A stretch of 64,000 bases of DNA. Source: Microbacterium maritypicum (GTDB lineage Bacteria > Actinomycetota > Actinomycetes > Actinomycetales > Microbacteriaceae). The notes beneath the pieces are model-generated. The model saw only the letters and a list, made by a program, of their open reading frames with translations. It was not told where the DNA came from and searched no databases. Made by a program: the position numbers and the translations under genes. Shown in pieces: positions 57,327 to 64,000 of this stretch. The first letter of the stretch is position 1. Each line of letters starts with the position of its first letter. The DNA lies in NCBI RefSeq assembly GCF_008868125.1, contig NZ_WAAQ01000001.1, positions 248,001 to 312,000 on the forward strand, given 5' to 3'.

Positions 57327-58562
57327 TCAGGGAAGGACGAGGGAGTCGGCGCGGCGGATGCCGGCACGGCTGAGGATCTGCGGGACGCAGCGCTCGACGA
57401 AGGCCTCGTAGTCGGCGGCCTCGTTGTAGAGGTGGGCGGAGAGTCGGAAGTAGCCGACGCCGCGGAAGCTGGTGAAGGCCGTCTCGACGCCCACCTCGTC
57501 GAGCAGGTCCATGCGCAGGGCATCGGCCTCTTCGCGGGTCGCGCCGAGCCCGAGCGGAAGGCGCACGAGTCGCATCGACGGCACGGGCGAGGGGAGCGGG
57601 GTGAGCGGGTCTTCGTCGCCGTAGGGGCGCAGGGCTTCGGCGATCACCGCGGCACCGGCATCCGCGATCTCCGCCATCGCCGTGCGCGCGGCCGCCCAGC
57701 CGAACTCGCTCTCGATGAAGTCGATCGCGGTCGGGGTCGCCAGGTAGGTCGTGGCGTCGATCGTGCCCTGGGTGTCGAAGCGGGTGGGATACGGCTCGCG
57801 CGCGGACCAGGAGTCGATGAGCGGCCAGAGCTCGTCGCGGTCGGGGGCGGTCGTGACGAGCAGGGCAGAGCCGCGCGGGGCGCAGGGCCACTTGTGCAGG
57901 TTGCCGAACCACCAGTCGCCCCCCGCGACCGCTGCCGCGTCGGGGATGAGGCCGGGGGCATGGGCGCCGTCGACGAGTGTGCGTACGCCGCGCTGGGACG
58001 CGGCGTCGGCGATGCGCCGCGTGGGCAGCAGCCGCGCGGTGGGGGAGGTGATCTGGTCGACGACGATCAGGCGGGTGCGGGGCGTGAGCGCATCGGTGAA
58101 GAGCTGCACGATCTCGTCGTCGGAGGCGAGCAGGGGCAGGGCGACGGTGCGGACCGTCGCACCGAACCGGCGGGCGAGGCGCTCGGCTCCCATCGTGATG
58201 GCCCCGTACCCCTGGTCGGTCACGAGGATCTCGTCACCGGTCTCGAGCTGCAGCGCGTTGTAGACCACGGTCGCCGCCGCGGAGGCGTTCGGCACGAAGG
58301 CGCTGTCCTCCGCACGCGCGCCCACGAACGGGGCGGTGCGCTCGCGAGCCTCCTGCACGCGTTCGGCGATGCGCGGGAACCACTCGACGGGGCTGAGATC
58401 GGCGCGGCGGCGCAGGGCGTCCTGATGCTCGACGACGACGGACGGGACCGCGCCGAAGGATCCGTGGTTGAGGTGGATCACTTCCCGGTCGAGGGGCCAG
58501 GCGTCGCGCGCTCGCATGCCGGAGTTCAGCGTGAGCGGTGCGGGGAACAGCGGTGCGGGCAT
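57327..58562 (-). CDS. Class V-fold PLP aminotransferase (isopenicillin-N epimerase-like)
   Basis: 411 residues. N-terminal HLNHGSFGAVPSVVVEHQDALRRR, NASAAATVVYNALQL, the cofactor Asp region RTLVDGAHAPGLIPDA and the PLP lysine in GDWWFGNLHKWPCAPRGSALL near residue 225. This pattern is typical of isopenicillin-N epimerase-like and related racemase or desulfurase proteins of class V. It is the first gene of the ABC operon, so it may convert the imported substrate, perhaps an amino-sugar or amino-acid derivative; this is inference. Confidence 0.9.
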   Translation of the reverse strand: MPAPLFPAPLTLNSGMRARDAWPLDREVIHLNHGSFGAVPSVVVEHQDALRRRADLSPVEWFPRIAERVQEARERTAPFVGARAEDSAFVPNASAAATVVYNALQLETGDEILVTDQGYGAITMGAERLARRFGATVRTVALPLLASDDEIVQLFTDALTPRTRLIVVDQITSPTARLLPTRRIADAASQRGVRTLVDGAHAPGLIPDAAAVAGGDWWFGNLHKWPCAPRGSALLVTTAPDRDELWPLIDSWSAREPYPTRFDTQGTIDATTYLATPTAIDFIESEFGWAAARTAMAEIADAGAAVIAEALRPYGDEDPLTPLPSPVPSMRLVRLPLGLGATREEADALRMDLLDEVGVETAFTSFRGVGYFRLSAHLYNEAADYEAFVERCVPQILSRAGIRRADSLVLP

Positions 58563-58586
58563 CAGTCCTCATCGATGAGTCGGGCG

Positions 58587-58601
58587 AGTTGTTGCACAAC
58601 T
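58587..58601. promoter_or_regulatory. Candidate FCD-GntR operator 1
   Basis: AGTTGTTGCACAACT is a perfect palindrome (6-bp arms, 3-nt centre). It fits the FadR-subfamily pattern TNGTNNNACNA exactly and lies 25 bases before the aminotransferase start. Confidence 0.6.
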
Positions 58602-58649
58602 TTGCCACATGCCGTCGAAAACTGCCACGAAAAGGTGAAGATGAAACAT

Positions 58650-58664
58650 AGTTGTCATACGAGT
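58650..58664. promoter_or_regulatory. Candidate FCD-GntR operator 2
   Basis: AGTTGTCATACGAGT shares the AGTTGTNNNACRA pattern with operator 1, 63 bases away (six helical turns), and lies about 64 bases before the GntR start. Confidence 0.55.
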
Positions 58665-58727
58665 TCCCTGCGAAGGGGAGTTCCGACAGACTTCACGAGG
58701 GGCGGGGGAGTGTCAGAGAGGATGACG

Positions 58728-59411
58728 ATGAGCGCACTCGACACGGCGCTGCACGGGCTGCGGGCACTGATCGCCGACGGCGCGCTGCGGCCCGGCGACC
58801 GGCTGCCGAGCGAAGGCGAGCTCTGCGAACGGCTCGGCGTCTCCCGGGGATCCCTGCGCGAAGCGATCCGGATGCTGGCCGCTCTCGGTGTGCTCGACAC
58901 CCGTCACGGCTCCGGCAGCTACGTCAGCGAGCTGCGTGCCGCCGATCTGATCGGCAGCCTGTCACTCACCGTCGGACTGCTGCCGATGGCCGGAGTGCTG
59001 GAGCTGACCGAGCTGCGCCGCGTGCTCGAACCGCATGCCGCCGCGCTCGCCGCAGCCCGCATCGACGAGGACACGGTGGCGTCGCTGGACCGTGTGCTCG
59101 ACGAGATCGAGGCGACCACCGACTTCGAGGCGCAGTCGCGGCTCGACCACGAGTTCCACATGGCGATCTCCGGCGTTGCGGGGAACGAGGCGCTGACCAG
59201 TCTGATCGACGTGCTGCGTTCGCGTTCGAGGGCCTATCGGATCTCCGACCCCGAGGACGCCGCCGAGCTGAAGGTGCACTCGGATGCCGGCCACCGTGCG
59301 ATCCTGCGCGGACTCGCCGCCGCCGACCCCGTCGCCGCGAGTGCTGCGGCCTCGGCGCACGTGGCGTACACGGAGTACTGGGTGCGGAGGTACTCCGGCC
59401 TCGAGGACTGA
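58728..59411 (+). CDS. GntR-family regulator, FadR/FCD subgroup
   Basis: 227 residues from ATG 58728, chosen because AGAGAGG then lies at good spacing; ATG 58722 and GTG 58710 are in frame. The GntR winged helix covers about 5-70 (LRPGDRLPSEGELCERLGVSRGSLREAIRML, RHGSGSYVS). The all-helical FCD domain (about 80-225) keeps metal-type residues in RLDHEFHMAISGVAGN and HSDAGHRAILRGLAAAD. It is divergent from the sugar ABC/aminotransferase operon, and two operator-like sites lie between, so it probably represses that operon. Confidence 0.9.
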   Translation: MSALDTALHGLRALIADGALRPGDRLPSEGELCERLGVSRGSLREAIRMLAALGVLDTRHGSGSYVSELRAADLIGSLSLTVGLLPMAGVLELTELRRVLEPHAAALAAARIDEDTVASLDRVLDEIEATTDFEAQSRLDHEFHMAISGVAGNEALTSLIDVLRSRSRAYRISDPEDAAELKVHSDAGHRAILRGLAAADPVAASAAASAHVAYTEYWVRRYSGLED

Positions 59412-59423
59412 CGCGCGTCTCGT

Positions 59424-59521
59424 CTCCGACACCCACCTCCGACACCCATCGTCGTCGCCCAGACCCACGCCCAGCGGCGGCTTTTGCCGTGGGTCTCGAC
59501 GAGGAGCGTGGGTCTCGGCGT
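59424..59521. repeat. Intergenic hairpin element, copy C
   Basis: Left arms TCCGACACCCATCG and GCCCAGACCCACG face right arms CCGTGGGTCTCGACG and GCGTGGGTCTCGGCG. It lies between the convergent GntR and ACT genes. The right half is nearly the same as in copy B. Confidence 0.75.
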
Positions 59522-59541
59522 CGCGAGAGGCTGGGGAGTAC

Positions 59542-60057
59542 TTAGCCGAGGGTGATGTCGACCTGGATCTCGGCGGCGATGCGCTCGAGGTCGGCACGCA
59601 GGGCGTCGAGGTCGACGGAGGCCGGGACCTTCGCGGTGACCGATGCCTCGAACAGGCGCCCGCCGGCCATCGCGGCATCCCTGGTCTCGGTGGCGAGCTC
59701 CTCGATACTCAGGGCATGCGCGCTCAGCACGCCGGAGACTTCGCGCACGATGCCGGGGCGGTCGTTGCCGAGCACCTGGATCTCGAGCAGCTGATCGTCG
59801 TCTGCGGCGGCATCCGGGGTGCCGGTGAGCACGGCGAGCGTGAGGAGCCCCTGGCCCTGGAGGCCGCGCAGAGCGCTCTCGAGCTCCGCCGCCTGCTCGG
59901 TCGGCACGGAGACCTCGATGACGCCCGCGAACGTGCCGGCGAGCTCAGCCAGCGAGCTGTTCTCCCAGTTGCCGCCGTGCGCATCCACGACATCGGCGAC
60001 GGCGGCCACGAGGCCAGGACGGTCTGCACCCGCGACGGTGAGGATCAGAGTAGTCAT
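59542..60057 (-). CDS. Double ACT-domain protein (GcvR-like)
   Basis: 171 residues from ATG 60057. Two ACT domains: the first at about 1-80 (LILTVAGADRPGLVAAVADVVDAHGGNWENSSLAELAG) and the second at about 90-170 (LEIQVLGNDRPGIVREVSGVLSAHALSIEELAT). This is the layout of GcvR-type regulators, which bind glycine or other amino acids and control other proteins rather than DNA directly. A partner is not visible here. A TACGCT box 6 nt before the ATG suggests leaderless expression; the upstream open frame is a shadow. Confidence 0.88.
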   Translation of the reverse strand: MTTLILTVAGADRPGLVAAVADVVDAHGGNWENSSLAELAGTFAGVIEVSVPTEQAAELESALRGLQGQGLLTLAVLTGTPDAAADDDQLLEIQVLGNDRPGIVREVSGVLSAHALSIEELATETRDAAMAGGRLFEASVTAKVPASVDLDALRADLERIAAEIQVDITLG

Positions 60058-60063
60058 GCGGCC

Positions 60064-60069
60064 AGCGTA
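60064..60069 (-). promoter_or_regulatory. -10 box of the ACT-domain gene (leaderless)
   Basis: On the minus strand TACGCT is followed by 6 nt and then ATG 60057. Confidence 0.5.
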
Positions 60070-60080
60070 GCCCGCAGCCC

Positions 60081-61139
60081 TCACTCCACCCAGACGCCGG
60101 ACTCCAGGAACCCGTCGAGTCGTGCCCGGTGCGGGGCGAGGTCCCAGCCTTGGGCCGCGACCCACTCGTCGGAGTAGTAGGTGCCGGCGTAGCGGACGCC
60201 GCTGTCGCAGATCAGGGTCACGACGCTGCCGGTCTCTCCCGCGGCCCGCATGCGGGCGATGAGCTGGAACGCGCCGTAGAGGTTCGTGCCCGTCGAGCCG
60301 CCGGCCCAGTGCAGGGTGCGTTCGCGCAGCAGGCGGATCGCGGCGATCGAGCCGGCATCCGGAACCTGGATCATCTCGTCGATCACGGTGGGCACGAACG
60401 AGGCCTCGACCCGGGGGCGGCCGATGCCCTCGATGCGGCTCGGCCGCCCGGCCGGCGGGTCCACGGTGCCGGCCCATCCGTCGTAGAAGGCCGAGCCCTC
60501 GGGATCGACGACCGCGACCTTGGTGTCATGCCGGCGGTACTTCACGTAGCGGCCGAACGTCGCGCTCGTGCCACCGGTGCCGGCGCCCGTGACGATCCAG
60601 GAGGGGATCGGATGCCGTTCCTGGGAGAGCTGGCTGAACACGCTCTCGGCGATGTTGTTGTTGCCGCGCCAGTCTGTCGCGCGCTCGGCGAAAGTGAACT
60701 GGTCGAGGTAGTGGCCGGTGCAGTCGGAGGCGAGGCGCTGGGCCTCGGGCGACATGTCCTCTGCCCGGTCGACGAAGTGGCAGGTGCCGCCGTAGAACTC
60801 GATGAGGTCGATCTTCTCCTGCACGGTCGAACGGGGAACGACCGTGATGAACGGCAGCCCCAGCATGCGCGCGAAGTACGCCTCGGAGACGGCGGTCGAT
60901 CCGCTCGACGACTCCACCAGCATGGTGTCTTCGCGGATGCGTCCGTTGACCAGGCCGTAGAGGATCAGCGAGCGCGCGAGGCGATGCTTGAGGGAGCCCG
61001 TGGGGTGCACGGACTCGTCCTTCAGGTAGAGGTCGATGCCCCACTCCGAAGGCAGCGGGAACAGGTGCAGGTGGGTGTCGGCGCTGCGGTTGGCATCGGC
61101 TTCCAGCAGGGCGATCGCGGTGCTGGTCCAGTCACTCAT
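60081..61139 (-). CDS. PLP-dependent cysteine synthase-family protein (cysteine desulfhydrase-like)
   Basis: 352 residues. Fold-type II PLP enzyme: PLP lysine in [20 protein letters not shown] near residue 50, the substrate loop [19 protein letters not shown], and the phosphate-binding glycine loop [15 protein letters not shown] near 190. The distinct pattern ([39 protein letters not shown]) matches actinobacterial proteins such as the mycobacterial Cds1 type, which release H2S and pyruvate from cysteine. The assignment to desulfhydrase rather than synthase is inference. A TAATGT box lies 7 nt before the ATG. Confidence 0.88.
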   Translation of the reverse strand: MSDWTSTAIALLEADANRSADTHLHLFPLPSEWGIDLYLKDESVHPTGSLKHRLARSLILYGLVNGRIREDTMLVESSSGSTAVSEAYFARMLGLPFITVVPRSTVQEKIDLIEFYGGTCHFVDRAEDMSPEAQRLASDCTGHYLDQFTFAERATDWRGNNNIAESVFSQLSQERHPIPSWIVTGAGTGGTSATFGRYVKYRRHDTKVAVVDPEGSAFYDGWAGTVDPPAGRPSRIEGIGRPRVEASFVPTVIDEMIQVPDAGSIAAIRLLRERTLHWAGGSTGTNLYGAFQLIARMRAAGETGSVVTLICDSGVRYAGTYYSDEWVAAQGWDLAPHRARLDGFLESGVWVE

Positions 61140-61146
61140 GCCCTCG

Positions 61147-61152
61147 ACATTA
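61147..61152 (-). promoter_or_regulatory. -10 box of the cysteine synthase-family gene (leaderless)
   Basis: On the minus strand TAATGT is followed by 7 nt and then ATG 61139. Confidence 0.5.
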
Positions 61153-61160
61153 CCGGCCGC

Positions 61161-61973
61161 TCAGCCGACCGTCCCGGCACGGGACGCCCCGCCTTCGCCA
61201 TCGACGTGCAGCAGCGAGGCCTGCGACTGCTCCTGCTGCAGCTGGAACTCGAAGCGCGAGCGGTCGCCGCGGTGATACGCGATGAAGTACTCGATCGGCG
61301 TGCCGTCGGAGCTGCGGCTGATGCTGCGCAGACGCAGCAGGGCCGAGCCGGCGCTCACTCCCAGGTGCTGTGCCTGCTCGTGCGTGGCCACGGTCGCCTC
61401 TGCTGAGCGCACGCCGTGCGTCGCGACGATGCCGTTGTCGGCGAGCAGTCGGTACAGAGAGCCCTCGGTCAGGTCGGCGCCGAGCGTCACGGAGCCGACG
61501 GCCTCCGGCATCCAGGTCGTCGACAGCGACCACGGCTCGCCGTCGACATGGCGCAGACGCTCCAGCACCACGACGGGCGACCCCACGGGCACCTCCAGCG
61601 CCAGGGCGACCTCTTCATCCGCCGTCGTCTGCTCGTGCCGCAGCACGTCGCTGTGCACATGGCCGCCGCGGCGCTCGACATCGTCGTACAGACCGACCAG
61701 CGTGTGCACCAGGCTCTCGCTCGTGCGGGGACGGGAGACGAAGGTGCCCTTGCCCTTCACCCGCTCGACGAGTCCCTCGTGTTCGAGCTGGGCGAGCGCC
61801 TGGCGCACGACGGTGCGCGAGATGCCGTAGCGCTCGCACAGCCGATGCTCACCGGGCAGCGGGTCGCCGGGCTGCAACCCATCGCGCGCGATGCCGTCGA
61901 TGATCAGCTGGCGCAGCTGGTCGTACATCGGCGCGGCGGAGTGCCGGTCGATCGCGTCGTCGACGAGGGCCAT
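61161..61973 (-). CDS. GntR-family regulator, HutC/UTRA subgroup
   Basis: 270 residues. The GntR winged helix covers about 15-80 (LQPGDPLPGEHRLCERYGISRTVVRQALAQLEHEG, VKGKGTFVSRPR). The UTRA ligand domain follows at about 100-255 (VVLERLRHVDGEPWSLSTTWMP, LLRLRSISRSSDGTPIEYFIAYHRGDRSRFEF). Its ATG overlaps the rbsD stop by one base (TGATG), so it is the third gene of the rbsK-rbsD operon and the obvious candidate regulator for that operon and the divergent transaldolase-like gene. Confidence 0.92.
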   Translation of the reverse strand: MALVDDAIDRHSAAPMYDQLRQLIIDGIARDGLQPGDPLPGEHRLCERYGISRTVVRQALAQLEHEGLVERVKGKGTFVSRPRTSESLVHTLVGLYDDVERRGGHVHSDVLRHEQTTADEEVALALEVPVGSPVVVLERLRHVDGEPWSLSTTWMPEAVGSVTLGADLTEGSLYRLLADNGIVATHGVRSAEATVATHEQAQHLGVSAGSALLRLRSISRSSDGTPIEYFIAYHRGDRSRFEFQLQQEQSQASLLHVDGEGGASRAGTVG

Positions 61974-62377
61974 CAGTACGCCACCCCCGCGTGCAGGATC
62001 ACGTTCGCGTAGGGGGTGAACTCCCCCGACCGCACGAATGCGCGGGCGCCGTGGCTGAGCTTCTTGAACTCGACGTGCGGGAGGAGTTCGATCTCGAATC
62101 CCATCCCGGCGAACCGCTCCCGCAGCGCGGCCAGCACCTCCGGGCTCTTCTCGGCGACCTCTGCCGAGACCGTCGCTCCCTCCACGACCAGCTCGGCGAG
62201 CACGGTGTCGAGCACGTCGAGGAAGGCCGGAGCCCCCGGCCGATACGCCAGGTCGATGCGCTCGGAGCCCGAGGGGATCGGCAGGCCCGCGTCGGTGACG
62301 ACGAGCAGGTCGGTGTGGCCGGTCTCGCTGATCACGCGGGAGAGCGCGGGATTGATCGTGGTGGCTGTCTTGCGCAT
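61973..62377 (-). CDS. rbsD: D-ribose pyranase
   Basis: 134 residues, normal length. It converts beta-pyranose to beta-furanose ribose for ribokinase. Family motifs: INPALSRVISETGHTDLLVVTDAGLPIP at the N-terminus with the catalytic His at about residue 20, RIDLAYRPGAPAFLDVLDTVL, and the C-terminal EFTPYANVILHAGVAY. It lies between rbsK (37 bases upstream) and the GntR gene, which overlaps its stop. Confidence 0.95.
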   Translation of the reverse strand: MRKTATTINPALSRVISETGHTDLLVVTDAGLPIPSGSERIDLAYRPGAPAFLDVLDTVLAELVVEGATVSAEVAEKSPEVLAALRERFAGMGFEIELLPHVEFKKLSHGARAFVRSGEFTPYANVILHAGVAY

Positions 62378-62414
62378 GTGGCTCCTCGGTGCTCCGCAGG
62401 TTCGGTTCGCGAGT

Positions 62415-63377
62415 TCAGTTCGCGACGGGTGCGGCCGAGCGCTCCGTCAGGAACGCATCGACCTCGGCGCGGTGGGGAAGGCTCGGCGACGCCCCCTGCT
62501 TGGTGACGGTGAGCGCGCCGGCCGCGGTGGCCAGGCGCACGGCATCCGCCAGGGTGCTGCCGTTCGCGAGCGCTGCACCGAGGTATCCGGCGTAGGCGTC
62601 GCCCGCCGCGGTCGTGTCGACGGCCTCGACCGGGAACGGAGGGATCACGGATGCGCCCTCGGCCGTGACGACGCACGACCCCTGGCCCGCGAGGGTGATC
62701 ACGGCGGCGCCGACGCCCTGGGCGAGGAACCAGCGTCCGGCGCGTTCCGCCGATGCGGCATCCGTCACCTCGATGCCGCTGATCAGCGTCGCCTCGGTCT
62801 CGTTGGGGGTGACGATGTCGATGCTCCGCCAGATCTCCGCATCGAGCTCGGCGGCCGGTGCCGGGTCGAGGATCACCGTCATCCCGTGCTCGCGTCCGCG
62901 CGCAGTGATGTGCGCCGTGAGTGCCGACGGCGTCTCGAGCTGGGTGAGCAGCACCGAGGTCGTGGGGGCGAGAGCTGCGAACGCCTCGTCGATCTGCGCG
63001 GCGCTGAGGGCGGCGTTGGCGAGCGGCACCATCACGATGTCGTTCTGCGCCGAGGAGTCGACCCGGATGTGCGCGATGCCGGTCGGGCCGGGAACCGTGC
63101 GCAGGTGCGTGAGGTCGACGCCCGCTGCCGTGAGCCCGTCGACGACCAGGTCGTGGAAGAGGTCGTCTCCCACGCAGCCGACGAAGCTCGTGCGTGCACC
63201 GGAGCGACCGGCGGCGACGGCCTGATTCGCGCCCTTGCCCCCCAGCATGAGGGTGAACTCGTCGCCGAGGATCGTCTCGCCTCTGGCCGGCAGGCGCCCG
63301 GAGAAGGTGGTCACATCGGCCGTGACGCTGCCGACGATGACGACGCCGGTGCGGTCCTCGGGGTGTGCGGGGGTCAT
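62415..63377 (-). CDS. rbsK: Ribokinase (PfkB family)
   Basis: 320 residues from ATG 63377, with AGGAG 6 nt upstream. PfkB signature 1 is GGKGANQAVAAGRSGARTSFVG near residue 47. Signature 2 and the catalytic Asp are in DTTAAGDAYAGYLGAALANG near residue 260, with the anion-hole residues GAGD-like TAAGD. It phosphorylates ribose to ribose-5-phosphate. It leads the rbsK-rbsD-gntR operon. No ribose importer gene lies inside the window. Confidence 0.94.
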   Translation of the reverse strand: MTPAHPEDRTGVVIVGSVTADVTTFSGRLPARGETILGDEFTLMLGGKGANQAVAAGRSGARTSFVGCVGDDLFHDLVVDGLTAAGVDLTHLRTVPGPTGIAHIRVDSSAQNDIVMVPLANAALSAAQIDEAFAALAPTTSVLLTQLETPSALTAHITARGREHGMTVILDPAPAAELDAEIWRSIDIVTPNETEATLISGIEVTDAASAERAGRWFLAQGVGAAVITLAGQGSCVVTAEGASVIPPFPVEAVDTTAAGDAYAGYLGAALANGSTLADAVRLATAAGALTVTKQGASPSLPHRAEVDAFLTERSAAPVAN

Positions 63378-63436
63378 CTCGCTCCTGATCTTCCTCGACG
63401 GCAGGCATGGCCGTCGCTTTGACAGACCGCGATGGC

Positions 63437-63446
63437 TGTCATTACA
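63437..63446. promoter_or_regulatory. Candidate GntR operator, rbsK side
   Basis: TGTCATTACA; its complement TGTAATGACA differs by one base from the site at 63464. It overlaps candidate -10 boxes in both directions (TACATT on plus, TAATGT on minus). Confidence 0.5.
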
Positions 63447-63461
63447 TTAGCCGAATCCGCA

Positions 63462-63475
63462 CCTGTAACGACAGG
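63462..63475. promoter_or_regulatory. Candidate GntR operator, transaldolase side
   Basis: CCTGTAACGACAGG has 5-bp complementary arms around AACG and lies 20 bases before ATG 63496. The same sequence with one change occurs upstream of eda at 45636. Confidence 0.55.
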
Positions 63476-63495
63476 TTGTCCGCGAGGAGACCCCG

Positions 63496-64000
63496 ATGAC
63501 CCCGATCGCGCCACGCCTGTACGTCGACAGCGCCGATGTCGACCGTGTCTCCCCGCTGCTCGCCGCGGGGGTGGTGCACGGCGTCACCACGAACCCGACC
63601 ATCCTCGAACGCGGTGGCCGCACCGCCGCCGAGATCCCTGATCTCTACGCCCGCTGGGAGTCGGAGGGGGCGCGCGAGATCTTCTTCCAGACCTGGGGTG
63701 GCGACACCGCCTCGTTCCTCCGCAACGCCGAGGGCATCCGCGCGCTGGGTGACCGGGTGGCCGTGAAGGTGCCGGCGACGGCTGAGGGTTTCGCCGCCGC
63801 AGCCGCGCTCGTGCGCGAGGGGGCGACCGTGCTGGTCACCGCCGTGTACTCGGTCGCGCAGGCCCTGGCGTGCGCGTCGATCGGCGCGCAGTACATCGCC
63901 CCGTACCTCGGACGCATGCGCGATGCCGGGCTCGACGGCGACGCGACGATCGCCCGCATGCAGGAGGTGTGCGCGGGGAGTGCGTCGAACGTGCTCGCCG
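63496..64000 (+). CDS. Transaldolase-like protein, 3' end beyond window
   Basis: Partial, 168 residues visible from ATG 63496, with GAGGAG upstream. It resembles the short transaldolase/fructose-6-phosphate aldolase family: LYVDSADVDRVSPLLAAGVVHGVTTNPTIL at the N-terminus, the Schiff-base Lys in RVAVKVPATAEGF near residue 91, then VLVTAVYSVAQALACASIGAQYIAPYLGRM. It is divergent from rbsK, with operator-like sites in the gap, so it is probably co-regulated with ribose use and acts on pentose or related sugar phosphates. Confidence 0.92.
   Translation, partial: MTPIAPRLYVDSADVDRVSPLLAAGVVHGVTTNPTILERGGRTAAEIPDLYARWESEGAREIFFQTWGGDTASFLRNAEGIRALGDRVAVKVPATAEGFAAAAALVREGATVLVTAVYSVAQALACASIGAQYIAPYLGRMRDAGLDGDATIARMQEVCAGSASNVLA

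Overview
This is a high-GC, densely packed chromosomal segment from an actinobacterium, most likely a Microbacteriaceae member such as Microbacterium. The supporting signs are GC-rich codon use, frequent GTG starts, the coproporphyrin-type heme genes hemY and hemQ, a eukaryotic-like single-chain glycyl-tRNA synthetase, YkoEDC thiamine-precursor uptake, and many genes whose start codon lies 6-7 nt after a TANNNT-like -10 box (leaderless transcripts). The genus is an inference. I see no rRNA, tRNA, prophage, insertion sequence or CRISPR array.

Layout. 1-5.9 kb: a cut-off DM13 lipoprotein, a two-component system, an M13 metallopeptidase, a beta-lactamase-fold protein without its catalytic Ser-x-x-Lys, and a small conserved protein. 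5.9-16 kb: two transporters (MFS drug type, POT peptide type), a HIT-like and a GNAT-like protein, glyS, a WYL regulator divergent from an epoxide hydrolase, and a small DNA-repair pair. 15.7-26.2 kb: heme genes hemA, hemE, hemY, hemQ, hemC, hemD, hemB and hemL, which cover the route from glutamyl-tRNA to heme except the ferrochelatase. The run is interrupted by an ArsR regulator and by three small envelope proteins. 26.4-36.3 kb: an ABC ATPase with a very long acidic tail, an enoyl-CoA hydratase/isomerase-family protein, a heterodimeric ABC exporter and a D,D-carboxypeptidase.

36.3-45.6 kb: a TPP riboswitch controlling ykoE-ykoD-ykoC, a Ktr/Trk potassium system, an APH(3')-like kinase, two short-chain dehydrogenases, and a KDPG-aldolase/TauE operon with a tiny coupled ORF. 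45.6-54 kb: a membrane protein with two bL12-like repeats, rlmN, a flavodoxin-fold oxidoreductase divergent from its TetR regulator, a DUF4407 protein, a MocR regulator with a divergent small gene, and an aldo/keto reductase. 54-64 kb: a sugar-type ABC operon with a class V aminotransferase and a divergent FCD GntR, an ACT protein, a cysteine synthase-family enzyme, and rbsK-rbsD-gntR divergent from a transaldolase-like gene cut by the window end.

Regulation is unusually readable. Besides about 25 predicted leaderless promoters there are inverted or repeated operator candidates at the WYL, ArsR, TetR, MocR, FCD-GntR and UTRA-GntR loci. The last appears to link the KDPG-aldolase operon with the ribokinase locus 18 kb away. 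A family of GAGACCCA/TGGGTCTC hairpins sits at four gene ends, three of them between convergent genes. No single locus is clearly a new defence or biosynthetic system. The best candidates for something undescribed are the catalytically empty beta-lactamase-like protein, the acidic-tailed ABC ATPase, the bL12-like membrane protein and the hairpin family.
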